Of a stretch of DNA of 64,000 bases, positions 58,447-64,000 are shown piece after piece. This DNA is from Bradyrhizobium sp. AZCC 1721 (lineage in GTDB: Bacteria; Pseudomonadota; Alphaproteobacteria; Rhizobiales; Xanthobacteraceae), in assembly GCF_036924715.1 (NCBI RefSeq), contig NZ_JAZHSB010000001.1:3525001-3589000 (forward strand), written 5' to 3'. How positions within the stretch are numbered: the first letter of the stretch is position 1; every line of letters starts with the position of its first letter. The position numbers were made by a program, and so were the translations under genes. The notes under the pieces were generated by a model, which searched no databases, had not been told where the DNA came from, and saw only the letters and a program-made list of their open reading frames with translations.

Positions 58447-58686
58447 ATGGCAAAGATTGATCTGGATTCATTGAGCATCGAAGAACTCGCAGGCCTGCGC
58501 GAGCATGCTACCGACAAGTTGTTCGAGAAAGTCGCTGCGCGCCGCGCCGAGCTCGAGGCGGAACTGGAAAAGCTGGTGCAATACGTCAAGCCACCGGTGA
58601 AGAAGACGGAAAGCGCACCCGCACCCAAAACGAAGAAGTCGGAAGAAGCCAAGGAGCCGAAGGAATCCGTGGCCAAGGCAGCATAA
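58447..58686 (+). CDS. H-NS-like oligomerisation domain without the DNA-binding end
   Basis: 79 residues. MAKIDLDSLSIEELAGLREH followed by a coiled-coil segment KLFEKVAARRAELEAELEKL matches the N-terminal dimerisation region of the HvrA/H-NS family (I-D-x-D-S-L-S-x-x-E-L). The usual C-terminal AT-hook-like motif (W-x-G-R-G-x-x-P) is absent; instead there is a Lys/Pro/Ala tail (PPVKKTESAPAPKTKKSEEA). It may therefore form heteromers with full-length H-NS proteins rather than bind DNA. gggagg precedes ATG 58447. Confidence 0.7.
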   Translation: MAKIDLDSLSIEELAGLREHATDKLFEKVAARRAELEAELEKLVQYVKPPVKKTESAPAPKTKKSEEAKEPKESVAKAA

Positions 58687-58815
58687 TGAGGCAGCATGAC
58701 GCGTCGGTGTGACAAGGCGGCGCGGCATAAGGCGGCTTGATAAGGCCGCCTTGCCGGATGTGCGTGCGGCGTAGCTTGGCAGCGCGCATCGGTCTGGCAA
58801 TCCGAACGACCGTGC

Positions 58816-58821
58816 TATAAT
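58816..58821 (+). promoter_or_regulatory. Possible -10 box of the sirtuin gene
   Basis: tataat lies 34 bp before the GTG start of the sirtuin gene. No convincing -35 element is seen at 16-18 bp (tctggc at 58793-58798 is the best). Confidence 0.3.
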
Positions 58822-58854
58822 CCGCGCGGCCCAACAATTCGGAAAATATCAGCG

Positions 58855-59616
58855 GTGATCGCCAAGGATTTGCGCAGCGGCGTCGAGCAACTCGGCAACA
58901 TGATCGCCGAAGCCGCATGTATCGTTCCCTTCACCGGTGCCGGCATTTCCACGGAATGCGGCATTCCCGATTTCCGCTCCCCGGGCGGCCTCTGGACCCG
59001 CAACCGCCCGATCGCGTTCGACGAATTCGTTGCAAGCGCCGACGCGCGGGCCGAGGCCTGGCGGAGACGGTTTGCGATGGAGGCAACTTTTGCAGCGGCC
59101 AGGCCCGGTCGCGGGCATCGCGCGCTGGCCTCGCTCTACAAAGCCGGCAAGACGCCGGCGATCATCACCCAGAACATCGACAATTTGCATCAGGTGTCAG
59201 GCTTCAGGGCCGATGACGTGATTGAGCTGCACGGCAACACCACCTATGCCCGCTGCATCGGCTGCGGACATGCCTATGATCTTCGTTGGGTAAAGCAGCG
59301 TTTCGAGGAAACTGGTAGCGCACCCGACTGCACCATCTGCGACGAGCCGGTAAAGACGGCCACGATCTCGTTCGGACAAGCGATGCCGGAAGACGCGATG
59401 CGCCGCGCCACCGAACTGGCGCAGCATTGCGACCTGTTCCTGGCAGTCGGATCTTCGCTGGTTGTTTGGCCCGCCGCAGGTTTTCCGCTGATGGCCAAGA
59501 ACTGCGGCGCGAAGCTCATCATCATCAACAATGAACCTACCGAGCAGGACGACGTTGCCGATCTGGTGATCCGTCACGACATCGGAGAAACGCTCGGACC
59601 GTTTGTAGGCAATTGA
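58855..59616 (+). CDS. cobB: NAD-dependent protein deacylase, sirtuin family
   Basis: 253 residues from GTG 58855. NAD-binding motifs FTGAGISTECGIPDFRSPGG, TQNIDNLHQVSG and VGSSLVVWPAAG are complete, the catalytic His is in ELHGNTTYARC, and the Zn ribbon has Cys at CIGC and CTIC. It removes acetyl or other acyl groups from lysine side chains and consumes NAD. No obvious partner is adjacent. The name CobB is used for bacterial sirtuins in general. Confidence 0.92.
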   Translation: MIAKDLRSGVEQLGNMIAEAACIVPFTGAGISTECGIPDFRSPGGLWTRNRPIAFDEFVASADARAEAWRRRFAMEATFAAARPGRGHRALASLYKAGKTPAIITQNIDNLHQVSGFRADDVIELHGNTTYARCIGCGHAYDLRWVKQRFEETGSAPDCTICDEPVKTATISFGQAMPEDAMRRATELAQHCDLFLAVGSSLVVWPAAGFPLMAKNCGAKLIIINNEPTEQDDVADLVIRHDIGETLGPFVGN

Positions 59617-59814
59617 TCTCCAACTGATTCGCGGCTGTGCAAGCCTGTTCATAGTTGCAGGCCAATTTGTTTTTTTAGCTATGCGCCACAATCGGGAGTG
59701 TTATCTTTGATTCGAGAGATTCGCGCTGCGTTATCATGATGGTCATGGTAGGGCGCGTGTTCCGGTCCGCTACGGCGACAGTGGACCGCTTTTTGAAGTG
59801 TGAGGTCCGGGGTC

Positions 59815-60480
59815 ATGGGGTCGGACGAATTTGGGTCCAAGAAGCTCGGGGGGCCGCCGACAGGCGGGACAGGGCAGAACAGGCTTGGACCAGGTGAATA
59901 CGCAGCCGGCGCACAGCGCGATCCGGCGGCGGACGCGCTGTCGGGGCTCGGCGATGCCGCAGCAAACCTTGTCGAAATATCGGGCATCATCAAATGGTTC
60001 GATGCTTCGAAGGGTTACGGTTTCATCGTGCCGGACAATGGCTGGCCCGATGTGCTGCTGCATGTCACCGTGCTCAGGCGCGACGGCTACCAGACCGCCT
60101 ATGAAGGCGCGCGGGTGGTGGTCGAATGCGTGCAGCGCGCCAAGGGCTATCAGGCGTTCCGGATTGTCTCGATGGACGAGTCCACCGCGATCCATCCGGC
60201 GCAGATGCTGCCGCCTCGGACTCATGTCAGCGTTACGCCGACCAGCGGTCTGGAGCGGGCCCAGGTCAAATGGTTCAACCGGCTGCGCGGTTTCGGCTTC
60301 CTGACCTGCGGCGAGGGCACGCCGGACATCTTCGTCCACATGGAAACGCTGCGCCGCTTCGGCATGACCGAACTGCGGCCGGGCCAGTACGTGCTGGTGC
60401 GCTACGGACCCGGGTCCAAGGGCATGATGGCGGCGGAAATTCATCCGGAGACCGGCCCGTCGGCGCTGTCGTCGCATTGA
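59815..60480 (+). CDS. Protein with two cold-shock domains
   Basis: 221 residues from ATG 59815. Two CSD/OB folds are visible: GIIKWFDASKGYGFIVPDNG (residues ~57-120, RNP1-like KGYGFI) and QVKWFNRLRGFGFLTCGEGT with DIFVHMETLRR (RNP1 RGFGFL, RNP2 DIFVH; ~150-215). An acidic/Gly-rich N-terminal ~50 residues and a linker separate them. In the first domain RNP2 is DVLLHVTVLR. Such double-CSD proteins are typical of alphaproteobacteria and probably act on RNA. The DUF192 gene follows. Confidence 0.88.
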   Translation: MGSDEFGSKKLGGPPTGGTGQNRLGPGEYAAGAQRDPAADALSGLGDAAANLVEISGIIKWFDASKGYGFIVPDNGWPDVLLHVTVLRRDGYQTAYEGARVVVECVQRAKGYQAFRIVSMDESTAIHPAQMLPPRTHVSVTPTSGLERAQVKWFNRLRGFGFLTCGEGTPDIFVHMETLRRFGMTELRPGQYVLVRYGPGSKGMMAAEIHPETGPSALSSH

Positions 60481-60610
60481 TCCCGCCGTACCACTGACGC
60501 AAACGTGAGCCGGCCGTCGCGCCCCAGCGCGGCGGCCTCTGGCATTTGCCGCAATCCTCAGGTTAGGGTTCCCGGCAATTTCTCCTGGGATATCCGGCGT
60601 GAGTGCTTTG

Positions 60611-61108
60611 ATGAATTTCGCTTTGATGGTTGCGCGGCTTCGCATCCCGGACCGCCTCATGACGTCGCTGGCCGCTGCGTCTGCTGTGCTCTTTATTCTC
60701 TGCGCCGATCCTGCCGCGCAGGCCGCGAGCGTTCAGCCGCTCGAGATCGCCACCAAGTCAGGCGTACGCGTGTTCCTGGTCGAGATGGCGACGACGGAGG
60801 AGGAGAAGACTCAGGGGCTGATGCACCGAAAAGAACTCCCGGACGGCAAAGGCATGCTGTTCGATTTCTCGCCGGAGCAGCAGATATCGATGTGGATGAA
60901 GAACACCTACATTCCGCTCGACATGATCTTCATCCGCGCCGACGGCCGCATCCTGCGAATCGCTGAGAACACCGAGCCGCTCTCCACCAAGATCATCTCC
61001 TCGGGCGGGCTTGCCAGGGGGGTCCTGGAAGTGATTGCCGGCACGGCGCAAAAGTATGGAATTCAGCCAGGCGACAGGGTGGCGCATCCGCTGTTCAGCA
61101 AGCGCTGA
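60611..61108 (+). CDS. DUF192-family exported protein
   Basis: 165 residues from ATG 60611 (a GTG at 60599 is in frame). A long signal region ([20 protein letters not shown]) is cleaved near AQAASV. The DUF192 core is [55 protein letters not shown], and [19 protein letters not shown]. The function of the family is not known. It commonly follows a double cold-shock gene in related bacteria, as here. Confidence 0.85.
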   Translation: MNFALMVARLRIPDRLMTSLAAASAVLFILCADPAAQAASVQPLEIATKSGVRVFLVEMATTEEEKTQGLMHRKELPDGKGMLFDFSPEQQISMWMKNTYIPLDMIFIRADGRILRIAENTEPLSTKIISSGGLARGVLEVIAGTAQKYGIQPGDRVAHPLFSKR

Positions 61109-61170
61109 CCGGCTTCCATCGCCTTGATGGCTGCGGATTTAGCGTGTATCGAGCATTTCCAGCGTCGGAT

Positions 61171-61247
61171 CGGGGTATAGCGCAGCCTGGTAGCGCGGCA
61201 GTTTTGGGTACTGCAGGTCGTTGGTTCGAATCCAGCTGCCCCGACCA
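61171..61247 (+). tRNA. tRNA-Pro (anticodon TGG)
   Basis: The acceptor arm cggggta pairs with the 3' tgccccg; the D arm contains agcctggtagcgc, the anticodon loop is tttTGGgta, and the T arm is tggttcgaatcca, with CCA encoded. TGG reads proline codons. All stems are intact. Confidence 0.93.
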
Positions 61248-61323
61248 ATAAAATCAATGACTTGCGACGTCTTTTTCGGATTGAATCTTCCCAGCACAAT
61301 TGGGGAGGGGCAGGGGAACAATT

Positions 61324-61908
61324 GTGGCTGGTAGGAAGACAGTCATTCTGGTGCGGCAGGCCCTTCTGCTGGGGCTGGTGATTTGTTTTGTCGCCGCAGG
61401 GAGCCGGCAGGCGGCGGCCAATCCCGCGCAGATGATTTCCGATTTTCGGCTAAAGCACGGGCAGAAGCGCGTAACCCTGGATGCGACTCTTACACGGATA
61501 GCACACGATCAAGCTCAGGCGATGGCCGCAAAGGACCAACTGGATCACGATGTCCTTGGCCGGTTCAATACGCGTGTCGGCCCGGCGGGCGCAGGTCGGG
61601 CCGCAGAGAACATTGCGTACGGCTACGACGGTTTTCCCAAGACCCTCGACCAGTGGATCAATTCGTCCGGGCACCGGAAGAACCTCCTGTTGCCCGGCGC
61701 GACGCGCGTAGGTGTTGCCAGCGTGAAAAGCGCGCGGACCGGTCGTACGTACTGGGCCATGGTGATCGCAGGCGACTATGAGCGTCCCAAGGCGCCGAAG
61801 AGTGCGCCAAAGAGTTCGCCGAAGGATTCAAAGCAGGCAAACGCTGCGAAGTCCAAATCGCGCGCGGCTGAGGCTTGTCGACTGAAGATTCTCGGCCTCT
61901 GCATTTAG
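61324..61908 (+). CDS. Exported CAP-domain (SCP/PR-1-like) protein
   Basis: 194 residues from GTG 61324, preceded by ggggaggggcagggg; a TTG at 61300 is in frame. A signal segment (ILVRQALLLGLVICFVAAGS) is cleaved near AAANP. The CAP fold is visible in residues ~40-155: MISDFRLKHGQKRVTLDATL, AAENIAYGYDGFPKTLDQWI and SGHRKNLLLPGATRVGVASV (His-containing CAP motifs). The C-terminal ~40 residues are Lys/Ser/Pro-rich. Bacterial CAP proteins are envelope-associated with mostly unknown roles. Confidence 0.85.
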   Translation: MAGRKTVILVRQALLLGLVICFVAAGSRQAAANPAQMISDFRLKHGQKRVTLDATLTRIAHDQAQAMAAKDQLDHDVLGRFNTRVGPAGAGRAAENIAYGYDGFPKTLDQWINSSGHRKNLLLPGATRVGVASVKSARTGRTYWAMVIAGDYERPKAPKSAPKSSPKDSKQANAAKSKSRAAEACRLKILGLCI

Positions 61909-62138
61909 AGTTGAAACCGAGATATCGGAGTGGCTGCTTTCGCGGCGCGCTCAGTGATGGCTTATCCGAGGCGTGACGGACGACGTTGTCGATAACGCCT
62001 ACGCGTGCGCGCGACCTTTCGATACTGCAGTTTCGCTTTCATGACTTGTGACACCGCCACTTGTGACTCCGCAGCGAATTCGTGGCTTGCAATTTCGTTC
62101 CTGTTATGTTCTCGTTGGTCGTTGTTTGGAGGTGACCA

Positions 62139-62363
62139 ATGGATGTCGAGAAGCAACGGGAAATCATCCGGCTCTGGAATCGCATGCGTCGGGTCGAAGG
62201 CCCGCTCGCGGAGGAAATCCGCATTCAGATCCTTGAGTGCTTTGCGCAGCCGGATTCGCCGAGCGAGCGCATGAACGAGCGGCGCGCGGTGCTGGGTCGC
62301 GTGCCGGTTCGGACCGCGCAACTGTATCGCATTGGCGAACGCAACAATAACGCAACGCTCTGA
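62139..62363 (+). CDS. 74-residue hypothetical protein
   Basis: A strong ribosome-binding site (ggaggtgacc) precedes ATG 62139. The sequence is MDVEKQREIIRLWNRMRRVE then GPLAEEIRIQILECFAQPDS with an Arg-rich second half (RMNERRAVLGRVPVRTAQLY). It looks soluble and helical and could bind nucleic acid, but that is only suggested by composition. No family is recognised. Confidence 0.6.
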   Translation: MDVEKQREIIRLWNRMRRVEGPLAEEIRIQILECFAQPDSPSERMNERRAVLGRVPVRTAQLYRIGERNNNATL

Positions 62364-62704
62364 CGGCTTTCGTGTCCTGGCGAGGTTGATTCGACGGCCG
62401 TCAAGATTGACGAAATCGATCCGCGGTGCATGTTGCGTGCATGTTGTCGCGTGTGCGCAATCATTTCCGAGATGCGAAGTTCGCCCGCATGAGCAGCGGG
62501 ACGTACTGCATCATTCGCGATCTCGGGCTGGTCAAGGGCGGCAAAGGAATGCGGCACCATGAGGTGCTCGTCACCTTCAGTCTCCGGGCGTTGTGGCGCT
62601 GGGTCGGACGGGGTTGGCGGCGCCTTATGACGGCGTCGAAGAAGCCGGAGGTTTCGGCTCGGCCTGTCGCAGATACGTAGCCGCAACTGCTCGGCTGCCG
62701 GCGA
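62364..62704. other. Interval with only doubtful short open frames
   Basis: About 340 bp. A plus-strand frame from ATG 62549 (MRHHEVLVTFSLRALWRWVG..., ending 62680) has a weak ribosome-binding site; I would not call it a gene. No repeat or RNA is seen. Confidence 0.35.
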
Positions 62705-63472
62705 TCATCGCCGCGCTGCCTGCCACGCCAGCAGTCTGCGCTCCGCCAGCGACATCGCCACCGACGTCACGTAACCGGTGATGCCAAGCAGAATGACACC
62801 TGCGAACAGGTCAGCCGAGCGGAACGCGCGGGCTGACAGCAGAACCCAATGGCCGAGGCCGTCGAGGCCGGCCAGGATTTCGCAGACCACCGACAGGATC
62901 AGCGCCACCGTCAAGCTGAGGCGCATGCCGGCGAGGATGTCGGGGCTGGCGGAGGGCAGCGCAATCTTGAAGATCACCGCGAGCCGCGACATCTGCAGCG
63001 ACCGGGCGACCTCATAGAGCCGCGGCTCGACCGCCGCAAAACCGTGGATGGTCGCCAACATGATCGGCCAGATTGCGCCGAAGGCGATCACGAACAGCGC
63101 CATCGCCTGGGTTAGCCCAAGCATCGCGATCGCCACCGGAATGATCGCCGAGACCGGCAGCGGCCGTAGAAACTCCAGCGACGGCGCGACATAGGTCCGC
63201 ATCGGGCGCGACGATCCGATGATCGCGCCGATCGCGATGCCGGCAATGGAGGCGGCCAGCCAGCCATAGGCCATGTGTTCGAGCGTGCCGGCAAGCTTGC
63301 TCCAGAGATCACCGGAGGAAAACCCGCGCACCAGCGCAGCCCAGGCCCGGTCCGGTCCCGGCAGGAACACCGGCGAGACCAGTTTTAGATTGGCGATCAA
63401 TTGCCAGAGCGCAATGAATCCGGCCGCGACCGCAAAGCTTGCCACACGCCAGAGGAGGGCCGCGCGGTTCAT
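62705..63472 (-). CDS. ABC transporter permease, SsuC/TauC type
   Basis: 255 residues with about six membrane helices. The EAA-type loop is EVARSLQMSRLAVIFKIALPSASPDILAG (quoted: EVARSLQMSRLAVIFKIALP), the contact site for the ATPase. The opening ALWQLIANLKLVSPVFLPGP and the SIAGIAIGAIIGSSR region are those of nitrate/sulfonate/taurine-type (NMT1/Tau family) importers. Its start overlaps the stop of the next permease by four bases, so the two form one complex. Confidence 0.88.
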   Translation of the reverse strand: MNRAALLWRVASFAVAAGFIALWQLIANLKLVSPVFLPGPDRAWAALVRGFSSGDLWSKLAGTLEHMAYGWLAASIAGIAIGAIIGSSRPMRTYVAPSLEFLRPLPVSAIIPVAIAMLGLTQAMALFVIAFGAIWPIMLATIHGFAAVEPRLYEVARSLQMSRLAVIFKIALPSASPDILAGMRLSLTVALILSVVCEILAGLDGLGHWVLLSARAFRSADLFAGVILLGITGYVTSVAMSLAERRLLAWQAARR

Positions 63473-64000
63473 GCGCTGTCTCCGCTCAACGCGGCGCGTC
63501 CGAACAGGTGGTTCTGGGCGACCGTCAAGAGGACGTTCAGCGCGTAGCCGATCATGCCGATCCAGACCAGGTAGGCCAGCATGAGGTCGGGACGCAGCGC
63601 CTGCTGCGCCAGCATGATCCCGGCCCCGAGGCCGAGCGGGTTGATCGCGATTTCGACCGTCACGGCGACGATCAGCGCGATGCCGGCCGACAGGCGGAAC
63701 GCGACGAAGATCCGCGGCAGCGCTGCCGGGATGATGATCTTCCAGACCCGCTGTGCCGGCGACAGCCGCAGAGCCCGCGCCACCTCCATCAACCGCGGCT
63801 CGATGCTGCGCACCGCCGCGCGCGACAAGATCAGAACCGGCCAGACGCAGGCGAACGCCACGATCACGATTTCCATGCGGTAGCCGAAGCCAAGCGCGAT
63901 CAGCGCGATCGGCAGCAGCGCAATCGAGGGAATCGGCCTGATGGCCTCGACCGTTACTTCCATCAGTCGATCGAGCGTATCTGAAATCCCGAAGGCGATG
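63469..64000 (-). CDS. ABC transporter permease, SsuC/TauC type, cut by the window edge
   Basis: The frame is open to the last base; the start lies beyond 64000. The visible ~177 residues include DRLMEVTVEAIRPIPSIALL, the EAA loop EVARALRLSPAQRVWKIIIP and IAINPLGLGAGIMLAQQAL. It pairs with the permease at 62705-63472 (ATGA overlap) to form a heterodimeric channel. Substrate-binding protein and ATPase genes are presumably upstream, outside the window. Confidence 0.85.
   Translation of the reverse strand, partial: IAFGISDTLDRLMEVTVEAIRPIPSIALLPIALIALGFGYRMEIVIVAFACVWPVLILSRAAVRSIEPRLMEVARALRLSPAQRVWKIIIPAALPRIFVAFRLSAGIALIVAVTVEIAINPLGLGAGIMLAQQALRPDLMLAYLVWIGMIGYALNVLLTVAQNHLFGRAALSGDSA

Noticed and set aside
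62225..62686. 153-codon minus-strand open frame
   Set aside because: Overlaps a better small gene with a strong ribosome-binding site and has shadow composition.

Overview
The window looks like chromosomal DNA of a GC-rich alphaproteobacterium, most likely Bradyrhizobium or a close relative in the Nitrobacteraceae. The basis is gene content and repeat style: several Omp25/Omp31-type outer-membrane barrels, a class I PHA synthase, parE, an efp/epmA/epmB cluster, a cold-shock/DUF192 pair, UPF0182, and the short interspersed palindromes usual in that genus. This is inference from composition and families; no database was searched. Most of the window is ordinary housekeeping and envelope biology with short accessory patches. 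There is no rRNA, CRISPR array, prophage or conjugative module. Two tRNA genes are present: Glu(TTC) at 53320-53394 and Pro(TGG) at 61171-61247.

Layout. 1-7.5 kb: the end of a caspase-like gene, an IS4-family element inserted in a REP/MITE-like palindrome (its transposase is frameshifted), a FAD monooxygenase, two outer-membrane barrels, an SDR and a decayed hypothetical gene. 7.7-17 kb: parE, DedA, a metallo-beta-lactamase-fold hydrolase, then a chain paiB-like / argC (type 2) / argC (type 1) / methyltransferase, and a double-length barrel. 17-25.8 kb: an aberrant ornithine-carbamoyltransferase-like gene, a MAPEG protein, phaC, an alaC-like aminotransferase, hom, glpX and a haloacid dehalogenase. 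25.8-33.3 kb: divergent MocR/PNPOx-like and LysR/azoreductase pairs flanking a soluble MCP-like sensor and recJ. 33.4-40.6 kb: lytic transglycosylase, AhpD-like protein, M23 peptidase, and efp divergent from epmA-epmB.

40.6-43.5 kb is a patch of small, mostly unrecognised membrane or secreted proteins with lower GC. 43.7-49.3 kb holds a DAHP synthase gene preceded by what reads as a complete transcription attenuator, an HdeD-like protein, a PrsW-like protease, and an MFS/amidohydrolase pair. 50.2-53 kb is UPF0182. 53.6-58.7 kb is rich in very small proteins (PilZ, a porin-motif miniprotein, Flp pilin, 27- to 64-residue membrane or charged proteins, an H-NS-like oligomerisation domain without its DNA-binding end). 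58.8-64 kb holds a sirtuin, tandem cold-shock domains, DUF192, a CAP-domain protein and two permeases of an ABC importer running off the right edge.

The best candidate for something little described is 44848-45016: a predicted promoter whose start point falls at or next to an ATG, a 26-codon leader containing F-W-Y-F-S-Y, and mutually exclusive hairpins 1:2, 2:3 and 3:4, the last a terminator, just before the DAHP synthase gene. Other points of interest are the carbamoyltransferase with a rewritten carbamoyl-phosphate loop, the two different ArgC proteins in tandem, the truncated H-NS-like protein, and several genes broken by single-base indels, which may be decay or sequencing error.
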